DNA from: Gyrodactylus bullatarudis
Lineage: Eukaryota > Platyhelminthes > Monogenea > Gyrodactylidea > Gyrodactylidae
NCBI GenBank assembly: GCA_012064415.1
Contig: SSNU01000234.1
Span: 224,598 to 288,597, forward strand
Length of the DNA stretch: 64,000 nucleotides
Direction of reading: 5' to 3'
Shown here piece by piece: positions 1-11,400 of this stretch (position 1 is its first letter; every line of letters starts with the position of its first letter). The notes under the pieces are model-generated. The model was given only the letters and a program-made list of their open reading frames with translations. It made no database searches and was not told the DNA's origin. Both the position numbers and the translations under genes were made by a program.

Positions 1-37
1 TCCTTATCGTTTGATTTTCTTTCAAGAAACAGCTTAC

Positions 38-1203
38 CTTTAACCCTTAAAAATATTGCCTTGACATCAGTCTTGCCGACTGTGGTTAAATTAAGATGAC
101 ACGAATAAACAGATCTATCTTGCATGGTTAAATTAGTGATTTGAATTGTGGAAAAGTCTCCATTCTCATCTTTGATGAGGCTTATTCGATCATTTGTCAA
201 GTGTCTACCTTTCTCATCAACTGGCAATGGTTTTTTGTCAACCAGCCATGTTAAATCATAGTCTGGTCTCTCGCCAATGTAGAAAATATCACATTTAAAG
301 GTAAAATTTTCATTTGTAAATTTTGTCTCTGACTTTGCAGAGCTCTTTGAGATTACTGGAGGAACTTGAGAGTGTAAGAATAGACTTTTTACTTGAAAGT
401 CCTATAGTTTTCGTTTCAACCTTATTTGTTAATTCATACTCCAGTTGACAGCTGTAATTTCCATATAGACTTCTTTCAGTAGCTAAAATTTTAGATGAGC
501 AAAAATTTGATAAATTTACTTGGTGTATTTAGAATCAGTGATGAAGTTATGGTCCCGTTTGGGAAGACTTCAAAGGTCTTGTGAAAACGATTTGAATCAA
601 AAATCAAACCTGGTCCCGACCATTTGAAGAAAAATTTGTTGGCCACTTCAGGTCTTGTCTGAGCCTGGCAAACAATTTCAGCTTTATTTTCACTTGGATC
701 AATGTTAAGCTCCGTAAATTCATATTCATTAATCGTTTGCTGTCTCTCATTCAACTGGATAGAGCTCTGAAGGTTTGCAGAAACTAAAAATTAGAACTGA
801 AAATCATACATGAGTAGACGTATAGATCAAAATTTGCCATTTTCCCATTAACTTTACAAGCATAATTTCCAGAATTTTTAAGGGAAATCGAATTATGATT
901 CAATCGAATTTCATCAGTTTTACGGGTGACTGTAAGCTCGTACATTCCATCATCAAGCTTTTCTTTATTTTTTCCAAATGGGGTGAAATACATGGTAACG
1001 TTTTTCATTTCTTCACTCTTTACATGACAGATTATCCTAAAACCTTCCCCAGCTCTTACAAATACTGGGTTGTCCTTCTTTACTGATCCATCCTTGAAAA
1101 TTACTTTTATGTAAGGCGTATCTAGAAGAAAATATATGAAAAACCATTTACTCGATGAAACAATATTTGTAAGGAATAATGCTAGAAAAACTAATGCTAA
1201 CAT
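38..1203 (-). CDS. Immunoglobulin-domain protein, 5' part (3' end outside window)
   Basis: Five exons on the minus strand: 1203-1152, 1121-810, 783-520, 482-393, 364-38. All junctions are phase 1, and the last donor (GTAAGC at 37) leads out of the window. Exon 1 gives a clear signal peptide, MLALVFLALFLTNIVSS. Exon 2 is Ig domain 1 (Cys in FRIICHV, then SGNYACKV). Exons 3 and 4 form Ig domain 2 (AEIVCQA ... YGNYSCQL). Exon 5 is Ig domain 3 (FTFKCDI, LTWLVDKK, SVYSCHL). About 348 residues are visible. Phase-1 boundaries between domains are usual for Ig genes. The four introns are only 30, 26, 37 and 28 bp, yet each removes a frame break and joins the expected Ig strands. It is extracellular or membrane-bound; the family (adhesion, receptor or secreted) cannot be told without the 3' end. 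It is divergent from the Notch-ligand gene. I chose the ATG at 1203 for its signal peptide; a longer read-through frame upstream is not needed. Confidence 0.8.
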
Positions 1204-1374
1204 GGCTAGAAATTCATTTGGAAAGGCCAAAGTCTTGATCGCAGTAACCAAAAAAAAATTCAAATAATTACAAAAAAAAAGAAACACTAACATTATCATA
1301 AATTCTTTATTTATATAAAAAACAACCTTGACAATATTTTAAATTAGTCGTCATTTCGATTTTGTATTGATTAT
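1204..1374. promoter_or_regulatory. Shared divergent promoter region
   Basis: Only 171 bp separate the start codons of the minus-strand Ig gene and the plus-strand DSL gene, so any 5' UTRs and core promoters must share this space. A TATATAAAA stretch lies at 1312-1320, about 55 bp upstream of the DSL start codon, and is a possible TATA box for the plus strand. The rest is A/T-rich with two poly-A runs. Its role is inferred from position only. Confidence 0.4.
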
Positions 1375-4300
1375 ATGATTCCAAATTTATTATTATCATT
1401 CATAAGTATTCTTCCTAATTTATTCGGATCATTCGTATATGATGCTAGAATTACTAATGTTCAATTGAACGGAATAAAATGTGAAAGCTCAGCATACATA
1501 CAAAAGTTTTGTCTTCAGGAAAATTGTTTGAAATCACAAAAAAATAACCAAGGCAGTTTTATGCCTGAACTTAACCAAAGAATTGAGCAAACTTTAAGCA
1601 TTCAGGTAATCTTAAATAATTTCACGAAAGAACCCAAATTTGACAATAGATTATTTTTGTGCCATAAACGGTATCTCAAAATCCATTGCAAGACTGGAAC
1701 GTCAATTAGAATTCAATTTGGAAAATCCAATGACAATGACGCTAGAAGGTCGCTCGCATTTAGATGGTTTCGTTGCAATAGAATTGAACATACATTTTAG
1801 ATGTTCTGAAAACTTTTATTCGAATAACTGTGATAAACTATGTATTCCTAATGAACGATTTGGATGTGAAAGTAAAACTGGAAATATTATTTGCACTGAA
1901 AATTTCAGCGGAAAAACTTGTTCCTTCCAAAGGAAAATGAATCGAAGTTCTTGTTCATCATTTGGATATTATAAGGCAACAGAGAAAACGGATGGATACC
2001 TTGAAGAGTCTTGTGAATGTTTGCCCGGATTTCACGGTTCTTTCTGTCAGTATAATCGTCACTTGTGCAAAGAAAGTGAGATGTTAGACTGTCAAAATGG
2101 TGGAGTTTGTATAATCTACAATTCAGTATCGAAATGCAGCTGCCCACCGAATTATACTGGGGAATGGTGAGTCATTGTCATAAATATTTTCGAAGAGAAT
2201 CAATTTCGCCTTGGATTCAGTTTTTTTTCTAATTAACTATCAGATTCTGGTGATGATCCTCAAATAACAAATAAACTTTTAGGTGTGAAAAAGATGTGGA
2301 TGAGTGTCGATTCTCTCAGAGATATATTCAAAGTCTGAATAGCTTCGAGAAAATGGAAAGAATTAACCGACATCGTGAACAATACTTCAAGATGATAAAC
2401 CAAAAATTGGAGACCGATATTTGCTCTGATCATGGAGCCTGTCAGAATCATAAGAATGGATCATTTTCTTGTAAATGTCTACCAGAATGGTCAGGAGAAC
2501 TTTGTCAATATTATGCAGTGAAATGGTTTGATCCAGATCATCAAAAGAGAGCCATTGACTTGAGATCAAACATCGAAATTACTTTCAATGATACAGGTCT
2601 GGTATGTGATAATAAGAACCAATTAATTTTTATTTCATTTATTTTATGAGTTCTATAATTTAATTTTTGTCGAATTAGTTTAGATGTTCTTTTGTAGGGT
2701 AAAAATAACCAGAGATATATGATTCAAGGGTTAAAGGCAATCATCAGAGGGTTCACACGTATATTTTTTGGTCCCTTTCACATTTACTTATTATTATGTA
2801 CAAGAAATGTGAAGGCGTGCAAATTTTAGAGCTAATAAAATCAGAAAGTAAGATTGGTCATCCTGGTTATCAGCACGTCACCCCAAGGTCCTAAGAAATT
2901 ATCGGTTTTAGGTTATCACAATCCGATAAAACAAACTCGTTATCTAAAAATCTGAAATGATCAAGAAGAACATGAAATGAGTCAGAGAAAAAAGAACAAA
3001 TAACCAGTTCAGAAAGAGACGGGAAGTTCTTAATTATGAACTCTCCCGTTCTAGATTCTTGGAATTCATTGGGCCAGGATTTGAAAATAGTAAGATAAGT
3101 ATTACGAAGGGTATTTGGAATGTGTGAATGCTCAGAGAGCTTATCTTTTGTAAATAGTCAATGTGAGATCCATTCTTTTTTAAAGGTGCAACAGGGACAT
3201 TTTTATCATAATTTCTTGAGTTCTTTCTTTTATTATCTCTAATTGGATGCTGAGAGATAAAACTCAGCATGTATTGAGACTCCTTAGTATACCGTAGCCG
3301 GTAATCGAACCAGGGTCATTTGAGAATTGATAGTCCAACAGTTAGACCACTGGACCAACTCCGCCTTTGGACCCATTGAGATACCAAAAATACACCCAGA
3401 ACGAACTATATTCTTTACTTGAAGAATCGTTTTAAAATCTGACCGATGTGAACTTAGATCTCTCGAATGCTCACTGCTCTATTTTCGTTTATAGATTCCA
3501 AAAAAGGAAAGATCCATGTCTCTTATTCCCTATATCTTCTATATGCTGATACTTTTGGCCTTTGTTTTCTTGTTTATTTCGATAATACTTTTGGTCCGAA
3601 GAAAGTTGAATCAAAAAGAAGCTATGGAGGATACATATTACGGTATAAATATTCGAAATCCTGGTAATCAACTTGTGAATAACCCTTATGGAGAAATTCA
3701 GATCAGACCGACATTCTTTGGTGATGGGCGTAATCCAAATCCAGTCTTCACTACCAGGTAATGATGAAAGTTGATAACTTGCAACCTTATTTAAAGTTTA
3801 TTTTTGACCCTTTTGATATTAGAGGTCATATGAATATTCAAGTTTGCTATCGTGGTAAATTTTTGAAAAAAACAGACTTTTGAATTTTAGTCTGATATTT
3901 TATTGATCAGTTATGATTGAAATAAGATATTAACTTCCTTACATTTACTGTGTCATAAAATATTTCGACATTTTTCCTAGGTAAATTACAAATACATAGA
4001 ATGTATTTATCTTCAAAATTTTATTACAATATAACACATATTATGATATAATAGCATATAGTAAGATTGTATTTTTAGATTGCCAGGCTTGAATTTATTA
4101 TTCTTTGTTAGAACATGCTTCATCATTGAGAAGGTCCGCTCCAAACATACCAACCGCTTGAGAGTAGGCATTATTTATGCCAGCTAGAGTACCGCTTTTC
4201 TTGAAAAAATTATCGAAATAGAAAGATTCACACTGGCAAATTGAATACTACTAAAAGTTTGGTACTAAAGATTCTCTACAGTATATGTGATGAATCTAAG

Positions 4301-5547
4301 ATATTGATACAGTTATGGATTGACTAAGTTAAAATATCAACTCTTATCGACAATTCAATGAGTTTTTTTTCCAAACTAAAGGAGGTTTTGTAAGGAAATG
4401 AAAATTTTAATGCAGAGAATATTCAGGTTTAGATAGTCAAAATAAAGCTAACTGATATGGATTTACAAAAATGCTCCAGGTCCCAAATTTTTTGACTGAT
4501 TTCAAATATTTGAAAGGATTAAATAGTAATATTAACTCTAGCACTGGAAATGAAAATTTCAAATTTTCCAGCTTTACATGGAAAAATTAAAATTGTTTGT
4601 CAAATGCAAATGCCAAATACATATAGTTTTCATTCGTTTTAAACCTTCGAAATCAACAGAAAATAGCCTATTTTATGTCAGACAGATTAGCTCAATTTTC
4701 TTGGCCATTATTCAAAATTGATAATAATTATCATATCATATATATATTATATTTCTTTAATTATTTTAGAACTGCCAGTAATGGAGTAAACATGACCTCT
4801 ATCGAACGTAATGTCTGTGAGTATTGATTATTTATAGACAAAGAGAAATATTTCTGTGAATGCTACAATTCAATGTTTTATTCATTTGTTTATTGCTGGC
4901 TAAATGGAAGGAATCAGAGAAAAAGTTCACTACTTGTCAAGAAATTTGAGACAAGCTCGGACTACTTTTATTGTTGGTTATTTTCAATGTCCTTTTCATA
5001 CAACAAGTGTAATTCATTCTTTGAATATTCCATGATATTCAAAATAAGCTGATGATTTAAACTTAAAAAATGCAGATTAATAGCCTTGGAATCATAGTAT
5101 ACTAATACTGGTCGAATTAATATGTAAAACATTTTCAATATTTTCAGTTTTAGAACTATTTTGATGCCTGATAAATTTCTCAATCAACACCATTTGATAC
5201 ATCATAAAATTTTCTTCACCGAATGATTTCTGAATATTTTTTTCTGTACCATAATAATATATATTAGTTCTTTTTCAACCTCAATGAAACTGGATCATCA
5301 TGAGAGAAGAGATTTAAGATCAGAACAATACATATTCTCCATCAAATTTGAAATTTTTACGAATGTTATTCAAAACAAATCGAAACTATTTATTCTGTGT
5401 GTAATTGATAACACTCATTTTCAAGATAATCTGGAATCAACAACGAGACTGGACCAGTCACCGATCGATACAGAAGACTATTATTATCATTTTACAGGGA
5501 GAAAGGACACTGGGAAGAATACCTTGGAGAAAATTCTTAAGGACTAA
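1375..5547 (+). CDS. DSL/EGF-domain Notch-ligand-like membrane protein
   Basis: Exons 1375-1605, 1631-2166, 2283-2601, 3495-3757, 4770-4816, 5426-5547 give 505 residues with all phases matching. A signal peptide (MIPNLLLSFISILPNLFGSF) is followed by an N-terminal region. The DSL domain is at about 135-174: six cysteines, CSENFYSNNC, DKLC, FGC, IIC, FSGKTC. EGF-like repeats follow: a partial first one, a six-cysteine repeat (CQNGGVC ... YTGEWC), and one starting DVDEC, a calcium-binding type with an unusually long insert of about 40 residues between its first two cysteines. One membrane helix lies at about 372-393 (IPYIFYMLILLAFVFLFI), then RRK and a 112-residue cytoplasmic tail ending in KILKD. 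Delta/Serrate proteins present such domains to Notch on neighbouring cells. With few EGF repeats this is a compact, divergent ligand, and Notch binding is inferred. Intron 1 is only 25 bp (1606-1630). A poly(A) signal AATAAA follows at 5582. Confidence 0.85.
3200..3365 (-). repeat. tRNA-like sequence, probable SINE head
   Basis: Read on the minus strand, 3363-3290 resembles a tRNA. It has an exact box A (TGGTCCAGTGG at 3357-3347) and a near box B (GGTTCGATTA at 3310-3301). The acceptor, anticodon and T stems carry mismatches and no CCA-ready cloverleaf forms, so it is not a working tRNA. A non-tRNA tail continues towards 3200. A tRNA-derived SINE or decayed tRNA pseudogene fits. It lies in intron 3 of the DSL gene, in antisense. 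Confidence 0.5.
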
Positions 5548-6234
5548 GAAGAAAATAAACTACATTATTTCTACAATACCAAATAAAAGTTTCTTATTAA
5601 TTTTTTAAGCAGACTTTTTCAGATTATTATATATCCTTTGCATACTCTGATTTGTTTAGGATTTATTTAGTACTATAGATTAACATACTAAACGATGTTC
5701 TTGGCCACGTAAAGTACTTTGACTACAGTTTTCAAGAGTTATCAGGAGGGTTTACTTTTGATTTCAATTAGATAACGTTGCTTTTAGAATGTAAATGGAT
5801 TTAAGATTTTGAAAAGATTCCCCTTAGAATTTTGTATAGATTTAACAAAGGGTTTGCTTTGTTCTCAGATTTTTTTGGCGCATAAGATTCGCAGTGCACT
5901 GTAATTAAGTGGAAATACACTTTAGAGTCACCTACGTACGAGTTCAAATGTCAAAAATCTTTTCATTGTATTGATTGATTTTAATTCGATAAAGTTAAAC
6001 CATTATTATCTTATACATAATTGAGTATCTACTTGAAAGTAAACACACTAAATGTTTTAATTTTTCATATAGCTATTTTTACCTTGAAATATTTTTCAGT
6101 AATGTAAGAATTGTAGATTATTGTTTTCAGTTGATTAGAATCTATTATGAAATAAAAAAATATTATGTTTTGTGATAAATACATTAATTTTGAAAAGTTA
6201 GACATGTTTATCGTAGCCAATGAAAATTAATGTG
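5548..6234. other. Convergent intergenic region, 3' UTRs
   Basis: The DSL gene and the MFS gene end towards each other here. An AATAAA at 5582-5587, 35 bp after the DSL stop codon, is a likely poly(A) signal. No further coding sequence, repeat or RNA gene could be seen. Confidence 0.5.
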
Positions 6235-7692
6235 TCAATTTGGCGGTATAGGTATCTCTGCAACATTTGAATAGCAATCTGTTTTAAATTTATTATATTT
6301 GACAAGGATGAGAGTCATTGGAAGGAAGGATAAAATGGCCATTATTGTCGACAAGACAGTCGGAATAAACGACAATGAACCCCCCATGTAGAGTCCAACG
6401 AATAGGGAAAAATTCACAATTAATCTTGATATTGTCTGAGCCCTTTCGACATCTTCAATCGGGGCTAATTTAGAGTATAAGGATTCAGGTAAAGTTATCA
6501 CACCTGGCATACTAGCCGAATGAACAGCAACTGCTATCAGGGAAATAATGATGACTGTTTTCTTTTCCTCTGTATACTTCATAACGATCATACCGATAAT
6601 CATGATTATGTAGGCAATTCCCATAACAAAGAAAGCAGACAACAACGAATTCCTATCATCCAAGTTCTTTGTTATCAAAAAGAATATTATCGTACTGATT
6701 ATGAGTACACAGAATACTCCAATGTAGGTATAACTAATCTCCAATTCTGACCAGCCATAATGGGTAGTTGCCAGAGCAGGGAGGAAGGCCTCCAGACACA
6801 TGGCATTAAAGTTTGCAGAGAATATTGTGAACAGCATTACAATGAGAACATAACTTCCATAAATTCTGAGACCACTGCAGCAACTTCTCGATTGACTATC
6901 ACCTGGATTTAGAACAGTGTTCCTAATGGATTTCTCAAGTATGAATTCTGCACCCTTAACCTGGCTCATGTCGACCAGATGACCTTGAGCATTTGTTATT
7001 GGATACCAAAAGAGTAGGAGTGTATGAACAATCCAGAAAATGGTCAATAATAGACCAGGAGCATTCAGCACGGTAACATCATGATCGAATAATTGAAAAT
7101 CAACTTTGGCAAATATTAGAGTTAATATTGGTCCAATGACAATTCCCAGCTCTTTTCCCAAAGCCAGACCGATAATGTAGTGAGTTCTTTCGACTGATTT
7201 GGTTACTCGAACAAGATCCGAGTAAAGGGAACTCTCAGCACCTACTCCAAGTCCCGCAATAAATCGACCGATAAAACACTGAACGGGTCTATTAGCAAAA
7301 AGATATACAATATTTCCAATAATCTCCAGAATATTACTAAATATAAGAATCATTTTCACTCTTATACCTTGGCTGGCCAGATATCCAAAGACTGGAGCTG
7401 ATAAAAACACTGATAGTCCAAATACACCCAAGACTAAGCCATACCATTTCTCAGCAGAACCTTTTTCCAACTTTTCAAGATAAAGCCAGAGAGTTGGAAT
7501 GATCATAGCTCTCTCAATGCCCGTGACAAGATGCCATAGAGATGATATAACACCAACTGTTCGATCTGATCTGAAACGACACATTCTTGGAGTTTGACAA
7601 CATCCACTTGCATTGATATTATCATCTTTTAATTCATCATCAACTAGAATAACTTGTGAGCCTTCTGAGATTGATGGATCCTTTTCTTGCAT
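6235..7692 (-). CDS. MFS transporter, MFSD8/CLN7-like
   Basis: An intronless reading frame of 485 residues, ATG at 7692-7690, stop at 6235. A cytoplasmic N-terminus of about 45 residues is followed by about twelve hydrophobic segments. The start of the first helix reads VISSLWHLVTGIERAMIIPT, then WYGLVLGVFGLSVFLSAPVF and the loop GYLASQGIRVK. GRFIAGLGVGAESS lies before the fourth/fifth helices, as in the MFSD8-like branch of the major facilitator superfamily. MFSD8 of vertebrates is a lysosomal membrane protein; the substrate here is not readable from sequence. Length is close to the family norm of about 500. The gene is convergent with the DSL gene. The absence of introns, in a window where other genes have several, could mean a retrocopy, but the frame is open and the motifs intact. 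Confidence 0.85.
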   Translation of the reverse strand: MQEKDPSISEGSQVILVDDELKDDNINASGCCQTPRMCRFRSDRTVGVISSLWHLVTGIERAMIIPTLWLYLEKLEKGSAEKWYGLVLGVFGLSVFLSAPVFGYLASQGIRVKMILIFSNILEIIGNIVYLFANRPVQCFIGRFIAGLGVGAESSLYSDLVRVTKSVERTHYIIGLALGKELGIVIGPILTLIFAKVDFQLFDHDVTVLNAPGLLLTIFWIVHTLLLFWYPITNAQGHLVDMSQVKGAEFILEKSIRNTVLNPGDSQSRSCCSGLRIYGSYVLIVMLFTIFSANFNAMCLEAFLPALATTHYGWSELEISYTYIGVFCVLIISTIIFFLITKNLDDRNSLLSAFFVMGIAYIIMIIGMIVMKYTEEKKTVIIISLIAVAVHSASMPGVITLPESLYSKLAPIEDVERAQTISRLIVNFSLFVGLYMGGSLSFIPTVLSTIMAILSFLPMTLILVKYNKFKTDCYSNVAEIPIPPN

Positions 7693-8763
7693 ACTAACAG
7701 TAACGATTCTCTTAAATTGATGCTTATTAATCCTTATCTATTTCATTCAGTGGGGAGAAATTGCTCGGCTTCTTGGTGAGTTTTTGTATCCAAAATAAAT
7801 TAAATAATCTATTACAGTTGACTACAGTATTATAATGATAATATCAATTATGATTGTTTTTTCACTATTAACGAGTTATTGATTATGTATGTCTTTACAT
7901 TTTTTCTTTCTCAAAGAACCACAAATGCCTACAAACTAAGAAGACAACGTACATTCAAAGTAGACTGCAATTGTCTCTTATACGTTAGAATTATATATAG
8001 ATATTAAAAAGTTATATTAAATAGATTTCATTCAGACCCCTCCACCCTTTACAACCACCACGAATAAACGTCATATTTCATTCATAAATGTATATAGTAA
8101 AATTTCAGTAGTAATGATTTAAAAATTTTTAAAAACAATACAGTGAATTTAATTTAGGTAATCTCTCTCATCCTTGTTCCTGATTCAAAAAGACAAAATT
8201 TATCCAAATATATATATTATACAGTGTTATTATGGTTTTTGGTTAATAAGCATGATTAGTTCTGATGAAGTTGATCAGAATTTAGTTTTCTATTCTCAGG
8301 GAAATACGTTTTTAAATTTTTTTAAAAAGGATGTGATACTGTTTGAATCAGCGCCAATGGTTTTTCAATGAATTTCACTAGAATAATAAAAATAATTTTT
8401 TTATTGTTTGTAATTTGAAATAAGTTCAATCGGGTGAAAATTAGCTAATTTTATGGGATTTTCTTCATTGGAATTGTGTGTTTTAGAATAGACACTTTTA
8501 TTTTGATCTGATGACACTAAAATTATCTTGATCACAAACAAAATAAATTAAATTAAATTGAAATTTCTATTTTCAGCTCAGCTCACGGCTTCAAATTGAT
8601 CAGATTTCAAAATTCTCTGTTATTACGAATAGAACATTTGCTCACACTCAAAATTCACCTGAGTAACAAAGAGACTAAGGAATGAGGAATAAGTATAAAA
8701 ATATGATTTTGAAGTCTATAGAAATTAAACCAAGCTAGCGCGAATTTTTCCTATTTTTAAACT
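7693..8763. other. Upstream flank of the MFS gene
   Basis: AT-rich DNA directly upstream of the MFS start codon. It should hold the promoter, but no clear TATA box or other site could be picked out. No coding exon or repeat pair is visible here. Confidence 0.3.
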
Positions 8764-9166
8764 ATGAGCTGAAAATTTTTGTTGATTTCATGGTCTGAGA
8801 GAAATGAAACGTTATTTTTCAGGATCAACATTAAACAAAGAAAATAATTATTCCTATTTATTTTTTTATAAACACTCCATTTACGTGCAAAATTATACTT
8901 ATTTTACCTATTTTTCGATCATTTTTACTTCTTGAAAATTTATAAATTATCAGTTCAAAATGAAGAGTTTTTTCGACAAAATGTATAAGAATAATTATTA
9001 TCTTTGCCTAACAATGATCCTGAAAAATAACTTTTGATCACTCTCTCACATTGAAATCGACAAAAATTTTCAACTCAAAGCTTGAAAGAAAAAATTTGAA
9101 ATTTTGATGAAGAAACGAGATTTTTGTAAAAATCTTGAACTCCCTTATTCATCGAGAATAGCTTTA
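8764..9166. repeat. Foldback element, family A, copy 1
   Basis: An imperfect palindrome. The left arm 8764-8856 (GAGCTGAAAATTTTTGTTGA ...) is mirrored by the right arm 8989-9080, with a loop of about 130 bp. The right end carries the family terminus, ending in AGCTTTA at 9160-9166. The left terminus is degraded. Family A copies share terminal TAAAGCTAGTTGATATGAAG-like repeats and long internal inverted arms; no protein is encoded. Confidence 0.6.
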
Positions 9167-9189
9167 CGAACTGCAACAATCACATTATA

Positions 9190-9640
9190 TAAAGCTAGTT
9201 AATATGAAGATGGGAGTTTATGATATTGCAAAATTCTCATTTTTTTCATCAAGAAATCGAATTTGAACAAGATTTTTTGGAATCTAGATCATGAGGCCTA
9301 CTTTCAGGATGTGGAGAAAAAATATTTTGGAAAAAATCAAATTTTTGATGAAATTTCAAATTTCGAGTTGGCGCCAAATTCACAATATTTTGAACGTTCA
9401 GTTGAAAAATTTTACTGATTTCAATGTGAGGGAGTGATTGAAAAGTTGATTTTTAGGATTTTTATGACAGGGGAAACCGATTAACATCATGAAATTTTTG
9501 ATTCATTCGTCATTTCCAGGGATCTTGAATTGTCAAAATTTCATCGACATTCAAGTAGGTAAAATGGTCAAAAGATAAAAATTCAAATTCGATCACTCTT
9601 TCAAATTGAAATTAGCAAAATTTTTCAAGTGAAAGTTCAA
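9190..9640. repeat. Foldback element, family A, copy 2 (3' truncated)
   Basis: It starts with a good terminus, TAAAGCTAGTTAATATGAAG at 9190. Core arms pair between about 9400-9441 and 9590-9630. The right terminus is missing. It starts only 24 bp after copy 1 ends, which suggests tandem or targeted insertion. Confidence 0.55.
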
Positions 9641-9967
9641 ATTCCAATCTTTATATTAACTAAGAGAGTAGAAAAATTATTAAAAATCGAAATAAATATT
9701 CATTCTGAGCTACATTTCACGAAATTGACTATCATATTAGAATTGAAACTGATATAAGAATCACCATATATCAATACTATTGATTCAGTAGTCTCACTGG
9801 AATTAATGAAACTAGAAACTTACTCAGATCAATATGAGTCTCAAAGAAGATAAAGAGCTCTGGAATAAAGAAATATTGTCATGCTAATCAGATGCATAGA
9901 GTTTATTCTAAATTTAGGTATAGAAAACATCATTGTTAGCAAAGAACAAAATGAGACCCATCAACCT

Positions 9968-10700
9968 AAACCTAATTGACATGAAGACAAGAATTTACTA
10001 TTTTTACAAAAAACTCAATATTTTTCTCAGGATTCACAGAAAAAATTAATTTTTGAATACTAAAACGGAATGAACTAATAAGATGTCGATATTCGAAAGA
10101 ATTCCGAAAAAACTCAATCTGACCAAAAATAGGTTGTTTTTTGAATTTAGAAAATGTACCAAATTTCCACTTTTTCAACTTTTGAACCCATAATTTTTAT
10201 CGATTTCAATGATTCGAAGCACTCAAGTGATGATATTTGGGATCAAAATTGAATAAAGAATACGAATTAACCTGCAGAAGTTCACTGAAATTCGTCATTA
10301 ATATGGGGAATCGAACCATTTGAATTTTTTGATTATCACGAAGAAAAGTTATCCAAAATCTTGAAGTTTAACTTTTTCTCGGAAACAGTAAGATCTTCGC
10401 TATCTCTATGGCCAAATTTGAAATCTTCGTTCAATGTCGATCCCAAATATCATCACTTAACTGCTTCGAATCATTGAAATCGATAAGAATTATGGGTTCA
10501 AAAGTTGTAAAAGTGGAAATTTGGTACATTTTCTAAATTCGAAAAACAGATTGAGTTTTTTCGGAATTCTTTCGAACATCGACATCTTATTAGTTCATTC
10601 CGTTTTAGTATTCAAAAATTAATTTTTTCTGTGAATCCTGAGAAAAATATTGAGTTTTTTGTAAAAATAGTAAATTCTCGTCTTCATGTCAATAAGGTTT
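9968..10700. repeat. Foldback element, family A, copy 3
   Basis: A near-complete palindrome of about 733 bp. The left arm begins AACCTAATTGACATGAAGAC and is mirrored by the right arm ending GTCTTCATGTCAATAAGGTT. Arms of about 280 bp also share GATTCGAAGCA and TTTGGGATC blocks around the centre. The small ORF at 9972-10178 is arm sequence, not a gene. Confidence 0.75.
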
Positions 10701-10991
10701 TAATATGCCACAAGTTCAATAGATTTTCGAGTAAATGGCTCATGAATTGTTTACATCAAAAAGACTTTGTCTAATATATTTCCTCAGATCCATGAATGAA
10801 TACACTTTTAGAAAGTTGGTTCTTTTCTTATTAAGAATCAGATGAAACTTGTAAAAGTTCATCTTGTAGTAATATTTCCTCATCTTGGGCTAAATAGGTT
10901 ACCTTCGATCGTTTATATTACAAATTGTTTGTCATTCACCATTATCATTAATTTTTGCATAATTTTGTATATTTTTGAATTGCATCATATA

Positions 10992-11400
10992 TAAAGCTAA
11001 TTGATATAAAGTTGGGAACCTATCATTTTCACAGAAATCTCGATTTTTCCATCAAGAATTCGAATTTGTTAAAAAATTCTTTGGAATCCTACTCATGTTA
11101 GCCCATGTTTTATTATTTGAACAAAAAAATTCTAAAACAATTATTTTTATGAAAATCATGGCATTTTTCAAATTTCGATCCCATTTTTTGGAACTTTGAA
11201 ATGAAATTTTTTATTGATTTGAAAGTTGGAGGCTGATCAAAAAAAGTTTTTCAAGATCAGGATTAGACAAGAAAGCTGAATAGCATCGTCAAATTATCGA
11301 AAGTTTCTCCATTTTCGTGAGATTTTGAATTATCGAAATTTCATTGATAAGCCGAAAAAATCGAGATTTCTGTAAAATTGATAGATATCAGTAAGCTTTT
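10992..11400. repeat. Foldback element, family A, copy 4
   Basis: The left terminus TAAAGCTAATTGATATAAAG is at 10992. The right end has CGAGATTTCTGTAAAATTG and AAGCTTTT at about 11393-11400. The inner part is rearranged, so the arms no longer match over their full length. The subfamily is the same as copy 6 (AGAAATCTCGATTTTTC next to the terminus). Confidence 0.6.

Noticed and set aside
1122..1299. N-terminal hydrophobic extension of the Ig gene reading frame
   Set aside because: The frame only runs on because the 30-bp intron (1151-1122) stays open. The spliced form gives a normal signal peptide from ATG 1203.
3290..3365. Functional tRNA gene
   Set aside because: Box A and box B are present, but the acceptor and T stems are mismatched and the anticodon arm does not pair.
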